Origin: Alistipes sp.
GTDB taxonomy: Bacteria; Bacteroidota; Bacteroidia; Bacteroidales; Rikenellaceae
DNA: 64,000 nt
Assembly (NCBI GenBank): GCA_017936685.1
Contig: JAGBFA010000010.1
Coordinates: forward strand, 1-64,000
Direction of reading: 5' to 3'
The notes under the pieces were generated by a model. The model was not told where the DNA came from and did not search any database. It worked only from the letters and a program-made list of their open reading frames with translations. The translations under genes and the position numbers were made by a program. Below, one piece after another: positions 43,496-54,005 of the stretch (position 1 is its first letter; each line of letters starts with the position of its first letter).

Positions 43496-43513
43496 TGCAA
43501 TAAAAAATCGACT

Positions 43514-44371
43514 ATGAAAAACACATTCAGACAAGCCCTATCGATATTGGCTGTGATATCTGCCGTCGGGTGCGGTTCCGCAGATAAAAACAGCGAAGAC
43601 AAGACCATATACGTCACCATTGCTCCGCTTAAATTGATTGTCGAGGATATAACATGTAACGATTTTGAAATTAAAGTATTAGTTCCTAATGGAGCAAGTC
43701 CCGAGACATTCGAGCCTACGGCAAAACAGATAGCCGAATTGAACGATGCACAATTAGTATTCGCAACCTGCCTGATCGACTTCGAACGAGGTTTGACCGA
43801 CAGGCTCGACAACAGATCGTCGATAGTCGATCTGAGCCGTGGCATCGAAATACTGGCCGGAAGCTGCTCGCACACACATCATAACGGTCATAAACACGGC
43901 ATCGATCCGCACATCTGGACATCGCCGCGAGCGTTGAAACAGATCGCTGCAAACGCATATACGGCTGTGGCACAGCAATATCCCGATTCGGTCAAGTATC
44001 GAGATGCCTATGCTACCCTATTGTCGCGCCTCGACTCGTTAGACAGCTACGTATCGCGCCGTCTGGCAGAGGCCGGAACGACGGCTTTCATGATATACCA
44101 CCCGGCCTATACATACTATGCCAATGACTACGGATTGCAGCAAATAGCAGTAGAACACGAGGGCAAGGAGCCGACACCCAAGCAGTTGGCATCGCTTGTC
44201 GACATTGCCGGACGCAACGGCATAAAACATATCCTCTATCAGCCGCAATACAGCAAGGACAAGGTGAGCGGAATAGCGGCCGAGACAGGTACGCAAGCCG
44301 TTATGGTCGACCCGCTGTGCGACGATATCATTCAAGGAATAAAGGATTTGACGGATTTAATTACAGAATAG
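43514..44371 (+). CDS. Zinc ABC transporter substrate-binding lipoprotein (ZnuA-like)
   Basis: The 285-residue cluster A-I metal-binding protein has a lipobox cysteine at C20 (ISAVGC), a histidine-rich loop at 119-128 (SHTHHNGHKH), DPHIWTSPRA near 131-140 with a metal His, and YHPAYTYYANDYG with another. The first metal His of the family is replaced by Glu in ASPETFEPTA, a change seen in other Bacteroidota proteins. It should capture Zn2+ or Mn2+ outside the inner membrane. The ATG at 43514 is chosen over the upstream TTG because it gives a proper lipoprotein signal. Confidence 0.92.
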   Translation: MKNTFRQALSILAVISAVGCGSADKNSEDKTIYVTIAPLKLIVEDITCNDFEIKVLVPNGASPETFEPTAKQIAELNDAQLVFATCLIDFERGLTDRLDNRSSIVDLSRGIEILAGSCSHTHHNGHKHGIDPHIWTSPRALKQIAANAYTAVAQQYPDSVKYRDAYATLLSRLDSLDSYVSRRLAEAGTTAFMIYHPAYTYYANDYGLQQIAVEHEGKEPTPKQLASLVDIAGRNGIKHILYQPQYSKDKVSGIAAETGTQAVMVDPLCDDIIQGIKDLTDLITE

Positions 44372-45157
44372 GTGGAGCCGATAATCAAAATACGCAGTCT
44401 GACCGTGCGATACGATAGTCTCACGGCCATAGACAATGCCGATCTCGACATCTACGCCGACGATTTCATCGGCATAATAGGTCCCAACGGAGGCGGTAAA
44501 AGCTCGTTGGTCAAGGCGATTATGGGCATGATTCCGCACGAAGGTGAGGTGACTATCGACGAATCGCTGTTGCGCGGGGGCAAGCCGCTGATCGGCTACA
44601 TGCCTCAGATCACGTCGTTCGACAGGGCATTTCCCATATCGGTCAAAGAGGTGGTATTATCGGGACTGCAAAACAGCAAAGGTTTTTGCCGCCGCTACTC
44701 GAAAGACGACAAGCGCAAGGTCGCTGCACTGCTCGAAAGAACCGGCATAGCTGATCTTGCCGACCGTCCTGTCGGGGAGCTGTCGGGCGGGCAAATACAG
44801 CGCACGCTGCTGTGCCGCGCCATCATATCCGATCCGAAACTGCTGATACTCGACGAGCCGGCCAACTTCGTCGACAACAGATTCGAAAACGAACTCTACA
44901 ACCTCTTACAGCAGCTCAACGACCGCATGGCAATAGTGATGGTATCGCACGACATCGGCACCATATCGAGCGTGGTGAAGAGCATCGTCTGCGTCAACCG
45001 GTGCGTCCATCGCCACAACTCCAACATCATCTCGCCCGAACAGCTGCACAACTACAACTGCCCTATCCAGATCATATCGCACGGCGACATACCGCACACG
45101 GTCCTCGGACACCACACGCATTGTTCGCACTGCGGCACCCAAAACGACAAGGCATAA
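44372..45157 (+). CDS. Zinc ABC transporter ATP-binding protein (ZnuC-like)
   Basis: The 261-residue ABC ATPase has Walker A GPNGGGKSS (37-45), the signature LSGGQIQRTLL near 143, and Walker B LLILDEP near 162-168. Its C-terminus is histidine- and cysteine-rich (LGHHTHCSHCGTQ), which could sense metal. It starts with GTG immediately after the TAG of the binding-protein gene, so the two are translationally coupled. The membrane permease expected as the third gene is absent: the next gene encodes an MmcQ/YjbR protein. Confidence 0.91.
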   Translation: MEPIIKIRSLTVRYDSLTAIDNADLDIYADDFIGIIGPNGGGKSSLVKAIMGMIPHEGEVTIDESLLRGGKPLIGYMPQITSFDRAFPISVKEVVLSGLQNSKGFCRRYSKDDKRKVAALLERTGIADLADRPVGELSGGQIQRTLLCRAIISDPKLLILDEPANFVDNRFENELYNLLQQLNDRMAIVMVSHDIGTISSVVKSIVCVNRCVHRHNSNIISPEQLHNYNCPIQIISHGDIPHTVLGHHTHCSHCGTQNDKA

Positions 45158-45170
45158 AAATCGAACGAAT

Positions 45171-45563
45171 ATGGATATTTATGATATAAGGGAGTACGTC
45201 CTGTCGCTCCCCTTCACCGAGGAGACAACGCCGTTCGACGAGACGACGCTCGTGTATAAGGTCGGCGGAAAGATGTTCGCCGTAACCGACATGGATCATA
45301 TATGGGGCGTAGTGGTGAAGTGCGACCCCGAGACCGCCATCGCTCTGCGCGACGAGCACCCGGAGATAACCGGTGCCTGGCACTTCAACAAACGTCACTG
45401 GAACGATATCAAGCTCGACGGCGACCTGTCGCGCGATTTCATCTTGGAGCAGATACGCAACTCGTACATGCTCGTCATTAAACATAATGTAACGCCCAAA
45501 GCTCTTCGCGAGGAGATACTGGCAAGCGTGGCACAGACAAGCGGACCGCTCTGCGACAAATAA
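45171..45563 (+). CDS. MmcQ/YjbR family protein
   Basis: The 130-residue protein has the family layout: YVLSLPFTEETTPFDETTLVYKVGGKMFA near 9-37 and AWHFNKRHWNDIKLDG near 67-82. Members have a DNA-binding-like CyaY fold of uncertain role. It is 13 bp after the ABC ATPase gene and is probably co-transcribed with the transporter. Confidence 0.88.
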   Translation: MDIYDIREYVLSLPFTEETTPFDETTLVYKVGGKMFAVTDMDHIWGVVVKCDPETAIALRDEHPEITGAWHFNKRHWNDIKLDGDLSRDFILEQIRNSYMLVIKHNVTPKALREEILASVAQTSGPLCDK

Positions 45564-45630
45564 AGCAGCCTCCCGATCCGCCCGTACCGAGCACCGCAGT
45601 CCGATATCACCTGTTCGAGGCAGCGGCCGA

Positions 45631-45645
45631 CTGACACTTTGGCAG
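45631..45645. promoter_or_regulatory. Symmetric 15-bp operator-like site upstream of dnaK
   Basis: CTGACACTTTGGCAG fits the symmetric pattern CTGnCA-N3-TGnCAG. A further GTGTCA lies 5 bp downstream and pairs with the TGACAC inside the site. It is 170 bp before dnaK and could be a stress-regulator site. The regulator is not identified, and the site is not a CIRCE element. Confidence 0.5.
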
Positions 45646-45688
45646 ACATCGTGTCATGCAAAAGCGAATTTTTGTCACACATAACCTT

Positions 45689-45719
45689 AAATGCGCCGTT
45701 AAAATGGCGCATTTTTTAT
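45689..45719 (+). terminator. Intrinsic terminator before dnaK
   Basis: AAATGCGCC (45689-45697) pairs with GGCGCATTT (45706-45714) and is followed by TTTATT. It ends the zinc-transporter transcript and separates it from dnaK. Confidence 0.82.
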
Positions 45720-45814
45720 TTGGTATAACCTTTGTTCAATACCGGAGCGTCTCCGCAAGGAGGACAAAATGTGGAAACAAGAGAAATAATAATAACGAAT
45801 AAAAACTTTGAATT

Positions 45815-47728
<1,914 letters not shown>

Positions 47729-47747
47729 TATATAAACACTCTCTAAG

Positions 47748-47808
47748 GCGGGATTATCCCGCAACACAGGGGCGTGTGTCGAGATTCGTATTTCGGCACA
47801 CGCCTTTT
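47748..47808 (+). terminator. Double hairpin terminator after dnaK
   Basis: A short dyad GCGGGATTATCCCGC (47748-47762) is followed by a 12-bp stem, GGCGTGTGTCGA with TCGGCACACGCC (47771-47782 with 47793-47804), and TTTTAATTT. Confidence 0.85.
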
Positions 47809-47913
47809 AATTTGTGTTATTCAGATAAACGCTAATCGAGGCATCGTTCCGGCAGCAGCTAACGTATATGGGATCAGTCTTAATTTCCGGTGGCGGGGAA
47901 AGGAAATTGACAA

Positions 47914-48425
47914 AGAGAGATTCTCACGTCGCGATTTGCAATCGCTCCTCAGCATGACCACCTAAGTCGGTCATACTGAGTGAAACGAACCGACGACAAG
48001 TCGAGGGCAGAAGAAGTAAACTTATTCTGCCGAGACGCGAAGGAGGAAGACCGAAGGTCAAGCATCTGGTTGTGGACGACAAGACCGCCATGTCATGTCG
48101 AACGTCAGTGAGACATCTGTGGACGACAAGACATGCGGCATGACAATGGAAATAGTCGCGCACAGATTCTTCACTTCGCTCAGAATGACACGACGAGAAG
48201 TTTTATCTACCCCAACCAGATTATTCGTTCCATTTCATTCCACTCAGAATAACAGGACGAGCGGTTTTATCATTCACAACCGGATTCTTCACTGCACTAC
48301 GTTTCGTTCAGAATGACAGAAAACTGTCACTCCGAGGAGCCGCAGGCGACGTGGGAGTCTCTACACCCTGCTGTCACTCCGATGCAGGGCGCATGCCAGA
48401 CCGTGGGAGTCTCGCCTCCCCACCG
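47914..48425. repeat. Cluster 3 of interspersed palindromic repeats
   Basis: It begins with a 45-bp copy (47914-47958) of the unit at 41892-41936. It continues with several GTCATnCTGAnnG and TCAGAATGACA units and CAGATTCTTCACT segments. It ends with GTCACTCCGAGGAGCCGCAG and GTGGGAGTCTC modules. No gene lies in this gap of about 700 bp between dnaK and the WG protein. Confidence 0.65.
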
Positions 48426-48477
48426 AGTTTTAAGACAATGCCCGTATATGCCGCCAAGCGACGAGCCTATACGACAA

Positions 48478-48507
48478 GAGGGTGTCCGACAAATAGCGGA
48501 CACCCTC
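48478..48507 (-). terminator. Hairpin after the WG-repeat gene
   Basis: GAGGGTGTCCG (48478-48488) and CGGACACCCTC (48497-48507) form an 11-bp stem, 27 bp beyond the stop of the minus-strand WG gene. The following T run is weak. Confidence 0.65.
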
Positions 48508-48534
48508 TCAACCGGCAGGTATGACACGGAGCGA

Positions 48535-51072
48535 CTATTTCCAGAATCCGAAATAGTCGCCGATAAACTCCTTGTAGGCCTTATCGAACTTCTTTTTCAT
48601 CTCCATATATGCCGCATCGTCGTTGAATGTCCACGATTTGGGCACATACCACATTATATCGTCGCGCTTGCAGGCTGGCGCGAGTATGGAGCCGTCGAAC
48701 ATGTCGGACGGAAGACCGCAGTCGAATCCCCACATTATACCCGAGGTCTGGAACTGCATGAAGCGTTCGTCGCCGCCTGCAAGCCAGCCGTATGTCATGT
48801 GGAACCGATCCATCGAGCCGAGCTTCACATTGTCGCCGTCGACATCGAAGCGCAGCATATATGTACCCTGGCCGATACTCAGATCGTTGCCGAACAGCTT
48901 CAAGAAGAGATCGACCACAAGTGCATTCACACCGCCGTCGCCCTGGCCGGGTTCGATGAGTATGTTACCCATCTTGAACTCGCCGCCGTCGATGAGCAGA
49001 TAGCTGGCTCCGTCGCGCTCGATCACACCCTCCACAACCATAGGAATAAACATCAGATTGCTTTGCTGACCTCCGGCGGTATTTTTCTTTTGACCGGTGC
49101 GATAGACCTTGTCGGGGTCGAAAACGATTGTCAGTATGCCGTATTTGTCGCCCATAGGTGTCGAGATGTTCTTGCTGCCGCTCATTTCAAGGTAGAGAGG
49201 CACCCGCTCGCTGATGCTGACACCCTCGGGCGTAGTGTATGCAAAGGGGTATTCGCCCTCCCACACGCCGCCGACAGGAGCCTTTACATCGTCCTTCTCG
49301 ATGAAGTTGGCCGTGACGACCATATCTTCGTACACACGGAAAGTACCATCGTATGGGGTCAAACTTCTTCTCGGGGCATCGAAGCCCGAGAATCGCCAGC
49401 CCTCGGCCGCTGTCGGAACGACCTTCACCTCATGGCCATAACCGTAGCTTCCGCCGGGCGACACCGTACCTCCCTCGGCAGGCAGGGCACGGGTCGTGAC
49501 AACATATTTGGGCGAGGGAGCCGTTTTCGGGCCGAGATCCTCCGGCGGAGCCGGATCCAAAGGAGGCCGCTGCTTTATCGGATCGTTTATCCACGGAGAT
49601 TCGTCCCTCCACTCGTGATTATCCGCAGCGTCGGTAGAGATCACTACGGTATATTCGCCGTCGGTATTGATAAAGCCGCGCACGAAGCCGTCGCCGAATT
49701 TAGTCTCGGCATAGGCATAGCCGTCGGCACTGAAATCGCGCATGCGAAGATGATTGTCATCGGGCATGGCCAGCCGCACATTGTAATTGGGCGATATGGC
49801 GCGCGAGCCATAGGTACCGACCACGGCAAGTCCACACTCCGAAAACTTGGCGATGTCGATATCGCCCGATACGTCGATCGAGCCGACTACCGAGAAATCG
49901 GTGTCTACGAGATAATATATCATGCTGTACGGCTCCTTTATTATGCAGGCATAGCCTCCGGTGAAGCTGGTGCCGTGAAGGGTGCCGAACTCTTTAAGGA
50001 TATTGCCGTGCGTATCGACATAAGAGAGATTGTTATTGTCGATCACACGGGCAATGCCGCAACTCACAGGACCGAAAGCAGACTGAATCTCTTGGTTGTA
50101 ACCGCGGTAGCGCGGCTCAATGGTAAAATTGCCGCTGCGGTCGATCATACCGATCTTATAATCGGCACCCACCATCACGGTGACCCACGCATGCCCCTCC
50201 GAGAAATCGGATACATAGTTGAACTTCGGCGGAATCTTCATCGTTCCCGCCGCATCGATAAATCCCCACTTACCGTCTTTTCTCACGGCCCGGAGTCCGT
50301 CGCGCAGCGGGCGCACTTCATACGTGCCCACCCTATCGCCCATCTTGCGGCCGCGCTGTTCCAGCTCGGGATAGATCTTCTCGCCGTTGATGTCGATATA
50401 ATAGGTCGAGGGGACATAACCCGAATCGAACGTCAGCACCATACTGACACCGTCGACGAAGTCCTCCACGGTCGAAAATGTCTTGTCGAGCTCCTTGATG
50501 CGGCCATCGGTATAGAGAATGCGGTGGCCGTTCGGGGTTTTGACTACTGCCGCTCCGCCGCTGAACGCCGGCCTGCGGCGATTGGCCTGACTGCCAGCGG
50601 AACGATGTATGCACTGCCCGGTATTAACATCGAAGAACGACCACTGTCCGCGCATATCCTTAATGGCGAATATTCCCTCGGAAACGGAGGTCAGCGACAC
50701 TTCGCGTGAGAAATCATTGCCGTAAACCTCTCTGTCGAGCAGCAGAAAACGTGTGTCGTCGGTGTAGTGGGGACGGTTGTATTCGGGTAAAACAACCTCC
50801 TCGCTAACCTCCGTCGTGCTCTGCTCACCAACGGTTTCGTCTTGTGCAAGACTCTCCGGAAGCTGCGCGTCCGGCTTCTCGGCATCATTGTCGCCGGAGT
50901 CGGTCACCGCCTCCCCCTTTATGACACTCTCCACTTTTTCGAGACCTTTGTTCACCTTTTCAAGACCCTTTGCCAGTTTCTTGAAGAACTGAGCTTCGGC
51001 ATCGGCGGGTGTCAACAATAGCGACGCTCCCGCGAGGAGGGTTACAGATAATCGAAAGATTGCATTTTTCAT
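48535..51072 (-). CDS. Exported WG-repeat protein with an InlB B-repeat-like domain
   Basis: The 845-residue protein has a signal peptide (MKNAIFRLSVTLLAGASLLL) and a lysine-rich amphipathic segment (FFKKLAKGLEKVNKGLEKV). WG beta-repeats follow over about 100-480 (GKWGFIDAAGTMKIPPKF, IGMIDRSGNFTIEPRYRGY). Next come a glycine-rich InlB-B/bacterial-repeat-like domain (about 545-610, PAEGGTVSPGGSYGYGHEV) and a C-terminal beta-rich region. The ATG at 51072 is chosen because 48 upstream residues lack family character and would overlap the preceding lipoprotein gene in another frame. It overlaps that gene by 4 bp, so the two are coupled. Its role is probably surface binding; no enzyme motif is seen. 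Confidence 0.85.
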   Translation of the reverse strand: MKNAIFRLSVTLLAGASLLLTPADAEAQFFKKLAKGLEKVNKGLEKVESVIKGEAVTDSGDNDAEKPDAQLPESLAQDETVGEQSTTEVSEEVVLPEYNRPHYTDDTRFLLLDREVYGNDFSREVSLTSVSEGIFAIKDMRGQWSFFDVNTGQCIHRSAGSQANRRRPAFSGGAAVVKTPNGHRILYTDGRIKELDKTFSTVEDFVDGVSMVLTFDSGYVPSTYYIDINGEKIYPELEQRGRKMGDRVGTYEVRPLRDGLRAVRKDGKWGFIDAAGTMKIPPKFNYVSDFSEGHAWVTVMVGADYKIGMIDRSGNFTIEPRYRGYNQEIQSAFGPVSCGIARVIDNNNLSYVDTHGNILKEFGTLHGTSFTGGYACIIKEPYSMIYYLVDTDFSVVGSIDVSGDIDIAKFSECGLAVVGTYGSRAISPNYNVRLAMPDDNHLRMRDFSADGYAYAETKFGDGFVRGFINTDGEYTVVISTDAADNHEWRDESPWINDPIKQRPPLDPAPPEDLGPKTAPSPKYVVTTRALPAEGGTVSPGGSYGYGHEVKVVPTAAEGWRFSGFDAPRRSLTPYDGTFRVYEDMVVTANFIEKDDVKAPVGGVWEGEYPFAYTTPEGVSISERVPLYLEMSGSKNISTPMGDKYGILTIVFDPDKVYRTGQKKNTAGGQQSNLMFIPMVVEGVIERDGASYLLIDGGEFKMGNILIEPGQGDGGVNALVVDLFLKLFGNDLSIGQGTYMLRFDVDGDNVKLGSMDRFHMTYGWLAGGDERFMQFQTSGIMWGFDCGLPSDMFDGSILAPACKRDDIMWYVPKSWTFNDDAAYMEMKKKFDKAYKEFIGDYFGFWK

Positions 51073-51503
51073 TCGGCGTATGTATATTTGTTCTCCAACT
51101 CTTTGTAGCGTTCGGCTTGACTGTCGGAAAGCAGGTGTTGCTCTTCGGCCTCGGGAAGAGTCATTCCGATGATCATCATGGCATTCAAGGCATTTTCGTC
51201 GAGACCCGATGCCCATGCCTGCCGCTGTTTCTTATTCATGCCTTCGGTCTGCTTGCAGAGGATTTCAAGCTGGTCGAGCAGGAAATCGTAGTCGGCCGCC
51301 CTCATGTCGGCAGGCCTCTTTTGAATGTAGCCGTTGATACGCTCGACATCGAGGCTCTTCGCATCGACCGACTTTTCGGCCGATGCTTCTACCCTCTCCT
51401 CGGCGGCAGTGTTCTCCGATTGCTTGCCACCTTTGCTGCCGCAACCGGCAAGCATCGGGACGAAAATGGCAGCGATGGCCATCAGTTTGATAATTGTACT
51501 CAT
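51069..51503 (-). CDS. Small lipoprotein paired with the WG protein
   Basis: The 144-residue protein has a lipoprotein signal ending in MLAGC (C21), a glycine/lysine then glutamate-rich linker, and a helical mature part (residues about 50-140). Its stop overlaps the start of the WG-repeat gene by 4 bp, so the two are probably translated together and may form a complex. No known family was recognised. Confidence 0.75.
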   Translation of the reverse strand: MSTIIKLMAIAAIFVPMLAGCGSKGGKQSENTAAEERVEASAEKSVDAKSLDVERINGYIQKRPADMRAADYDFLLDQLEILCKQTEGMNKKQRQAWASGLDENALNAMMIIGMTLPEAEEQHLLSDSQAERYKELENKYTYAE

Positions 51504-51825
51504 TTCAGTTAAATTATTCGGTTAATATGATTATGTCGATTCTCCGATTTATTATTGCGACATAGCCCCGTATGGATTATACAAAATTAAGATTTAAACA
51601 TGTCCCCGACCTGCATATCCGTATAAATCGAGTCACAAACGACAAAAACATTGTAACAAAACATCAAACCACAAACACACCCGTCATCATAAATACTCAC
51701 GACATCAATCACTTATATAGCATTCTCGCGGCGGCAAACATTTGCCGCAATCTTTATCGCCCGCAACGACCGACCGCGTATAAATCCGCTGGTACCCAAC
51801 GGTCTGTCTTCTAATTCTGCGACCG

Positions 51826-51850
51826 GCATGCGACCGGCGAGCCGGCATGC
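51826..51850. repeat. GC-rich inverted repeat
   Basis: GCATGC (51826-51831) with GCATGC (51845-51850) and CCGGC/GCCGG inside form a hairpin about 20 bp before the promoter. It could be an operator or a transcript end. Confidence 0.45.
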
Positions 51851-51871
51851 CCGATAAATATCGGACGACGA

Positions 51872-51903
51872 TTTCTCAATATGCAAAAAAAGAGTTATCT
51901 TTG
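51872..51903 (+). promoter_or_regulatory. Promoter of the HU-CCDC81 gene
   Basis: TTTC (51872-51875), a 20-bp spacer and TATCTTTG (51896-51903) form a near-consensus promoter. Its -7 box lies inside the longest reading frame of the gene, which supports translation starting at GTG 51922. Confidence 0.6.
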
Positions 51904-51921
51904 TATGTAATTTCGACGTTA

Positions 51922-52755
51922 GTGGAACTTCTTATACATACCGTGGCAGAGCACCTGGAACACAACAAGCGTATTGTCGTTCCACGATTGGGCACGTTCA
52001 TAGTAAAACCCGACGGAAAGACGATCGTATTCTCCGAACTGTTGCGCAGCGACGACGGCGTATTGCACGGACTGCTGGCCGCCAAAGGACTCGGCGAGTT
52101 GGAGATCGACGGCATGATAGACCGCATGATCTTCAACATACGTCACGCCGTATCCGACGGCAAAGAGTATATAATCAACGGATTCGGGACATTCGCGGCC
52201 GGAGGCAACGGCACCATACGCTTCACGCAGGCCAAGCACAAGAGCATCGTACAAGGCTACATAAAACCGGCCATACCTTTGACCGAAAACGCCGGCCGCC
52301 GCCAGGCCAAATCGCCCATAACGGCCGCACGCGGCAAGACCGACGACAAGGCAGCAGACAAGACGGACGAGCAGGCAGTGAAGATGTCGCGCTCGCAAAT
52401 AGCCAATCCCGACCCATATCTGCGCGGACTCAAATACGACAAGCACAAGAAGAGCGAACGCGAAGGCACGGTCTACGTGATGTCGGGAGCCAAGCCGTCG
52501 CGTCGCCACAATATGCTCATAGTGCTGATAGCCGCCATAGCGGTAATAGGAGTAGTCAGCTATATTTTCGTCCGATTCCACAATAATCCGCCGCAGCAGG
52601 AGGTTATATCTCATGACGATATGCCGGCATACGCAGCGGACTCGTTGGATATGGCAGCAGAAATAACGACAGCAGAGGAGGCGGATCCCGCGCTTTCCGA
52701 GCAGGTATCGGAGCAGGCAGACACTACTGCTCCGCTCTCAACGGAGAGCAATTAA
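51922..52755 (+). CDS. HU-CCDC81 domain membrane protein
   Basis: The 277-residue protein has two tandem HU-CCDC81 modules at the N-terminus (HNKRIVVPRLGTFIVKPDG, then GKEYIINGFGTFAAGGNG), a polar linker, one transmembrane helix near 190-210 (MLIVLIAAIAVIGVVSYIF) and an acidic periplasmic tail. Such Bacteroidota proteins often sit at the cell wall or septum; this is family inference. GTG 51922 is preferred because an upstream ATG (51847) lies before the promoter's -7 box. It is 16 bp before the sigma-54 activator gene. Confidence 0.78.
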   Translation: MELLIHTVAEHLEHNKRIVVPRLGTFIVKPDGKTIVFSELLRSDDGVLHGLLAAKGLGELEIDGMIDRMIFNIRHAVSDGKEYIINGFGTFAAGGNGTIRFTQAKHKSIVQGYIKPAIPLTENAGRRQAKSPITAARGKTDDKAADKTDEQAVKMSRSQIANPDPYLRGLKYDKHKKSEREGTVYVMSGAKPSRRHNMLIVLIAAIAVIGVVSYIFVRFHNNPPQQEVISHDDMPAYAADSLDMAAEITTAEEADPALSEQVSEQADTTAPLSTESN

Positions 52756-52771
52756 TATAAATGGCAACAAT

Positions 52772-54001
52772 ATGACCGCAAGCGAATTAATATCGGTAAA
52801 ACAGCGATTCGGCATCATCGGCAACTCCGATGCGCTGAACAATGCTTTGGAGATTGCATTGCGTGTGGCACCGACCGATCTGTCGGTATTGGTCACCGGC
52901 GAAAGCGGTGTGGGCAAGGAGTTCTTCCCACAGGTCATACACGCATTTTCGGCTCGCAAACACAACAAATACATAGCCGTCAACTGCGGTGCCATACCCG
53001 AAGGCACGATCGACTCGGAGCTTTTCGGCCACGAGAAGGGATCGTTCACCGGTGCGATAGACTCGCGCAAGGGGTATTTCGAGGAGGCCAACGGAGGAAC
53101 CATCTTCCTCGACGAGGTGGGCGAACTGCCGCTCTCGACGCAGGTGCGTCTTCTGAGAGTGTTGCAGACGGGAGAGTTCATGCGCGTGGGATCGGCCAAG
53201 GTGCAGAAGACCGACGTGCGGGTGGTTGCCGCCACCAACAACAATCTGATGCAATCCATACAGCAGGGACGCTTCCGCGAAGACCTCTACTATCGACTCA
53301 ACACCGTGCCCATAGCCGTACCGCCGCTGCGCGAACGGCCTGAGGACATATATCTGCTGTTCCGCAAGTTCGCCAGCGACGTGGCCGTACAATACCGCAT
53401 GCCGGCCATAACGCTCGACGACGAGGCGCGCAAACTGCTCGAAGGCTACTACTGGCGAGGCAACATACGCCAGTTGAAGAATGCCGCCGAACAGATCTCG
53501 GCCATCGAGCAGAGCCGCACCATAACGGCTGCCACATTAGCCAAATATCTGCCACAGGACGAATACTCCGCTCCGACACCTATCGGAGGAGGCAGCCGGC
53601 AGTACGAAGATATGAGCAGCGAGCGCGAACTGCTCTACAAGATACTCTTCGACATGCGTAGCGACATAAACGATCTGAAACGCATGATGACCGAGGCCAT
53701 GTCGGGAACCGTGCGTCAGCCCTCGGCACATACGCCCGAACACCGCGAGGTGATAGGGCTGCTGTCGCAGACGGCATCTGCCGACCAGCATCGCGCCATA
53801 GAGGTGGAGAGTGCCGAGGTGGTCAATGAGAACCCCTCACATGAGATGACCAAAGACGACATGCTGCGCGAGCAGATAATGCGTGCTCTGCGCAACAACA
53901 ACAATCGCCGCAAAGATGCCGCGCGCGAGCTGTTCATATCCGAGCGGACGCTCTACCGCCGCATGAAGGCATTGGGCATCGACGAGGAGCAAACACATTA
54001 A
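52772..54001 (+). CDS. Sigma-54-dependent transcriptional activator, Fis-type HTH
   Basis: The 409-residue protein lacks a receiver or sensor domain. It begins almost directly with the AAA+ domain: Walker A GESGVGKE (43-50), the sigma-54 contact loop GSFTGA (90-95), the usual variant of GAFTGA, and FLDEVGELPL near 108. A C-terminal Fis helix-turn-helix (about 365-405; DAARELFISERTLYRRMKALG) follows. It activates transcription by RNA polymerase with sigma-54. Its targets are unknown; it is encoded just ahead of lptE and secG, an arrangement conserved in the phylum. Confidence 0.93.
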   Translation: MTASELISVKQRFGIIGNSDALNNALEIALRVAPTDLSVLVTGESGVGKEFFPQVIHAFSARKHNKYIAVNCGAIPEGTIDSELFGHEKGSFTGAIDSRKGYFEEANGGTIFLDEVGELPLSTQVRLLRVLQTGEFMRVGSAKVQKTDVRVVAATNNNLMQSIQQGRFREDLYYRLNTVPIAVPPLRERPEDIYLLFRKFASDVAVQYRMPAITLDDEARKLLEGYYWRGNIRQLKNAAEQISAIEQSRTITAATLAKYLPQDEYSAPTPIGGGSRQYEDMSSERELLYKILFDMRSDINDLKRMMTEAMSGTVRQPSAHTPEHREVIGLLSQTASADQHRAIEVESAEVVNENPSHEMTKDDMLREQIMRALRNNNNRRKDAARELFISERTLYRRMKALGIDEEQTH

Positions 54002-54005
54002 GCCG

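Larger units (their letters stand above)
41353..43513. other. 2.1-kb region without protein genes
   Basis: No convincing protein gene is seen between the XRE gene and the zinc-binding lipoprotein. The stretch holds an 18-bp palindrome, two promoter-hairpin-terminator units, a third hairpin-terminator related to the first, two clusters of interspersed repeats, a G9 tract and a multi-arm structure at 42964-43009. It reads as a mosaic of small RNA-like units and intergenic repeats. Confidence 0.6.
51504..51921. other. Divergent intergenic region before the HU-CCDC81 gene
   Basis: About 420 bp without a supported gene. An 80-codon plus-strand ORF at 51572 has no signal or motif and is not called. 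The region holds an inverted repeat (51826-51850) and the promoter at 51872-51903. Confidence 0.5.

Noticed and set aside
48313-50709. 798-codon plus-strand frame over the WG-repeat gene
   Set aside because: It is the mirror of the minus-strand WG protein, which has a signal peptide and clear repeats. The plus frame has neither and starts inside the interspersed repeats.
51572-51814. 80-codon ORF before the HU-CCDC81 gene
   Set aside because: Unremarkable composition, no motif, no promoter, and it lies in a divergent promoter region.
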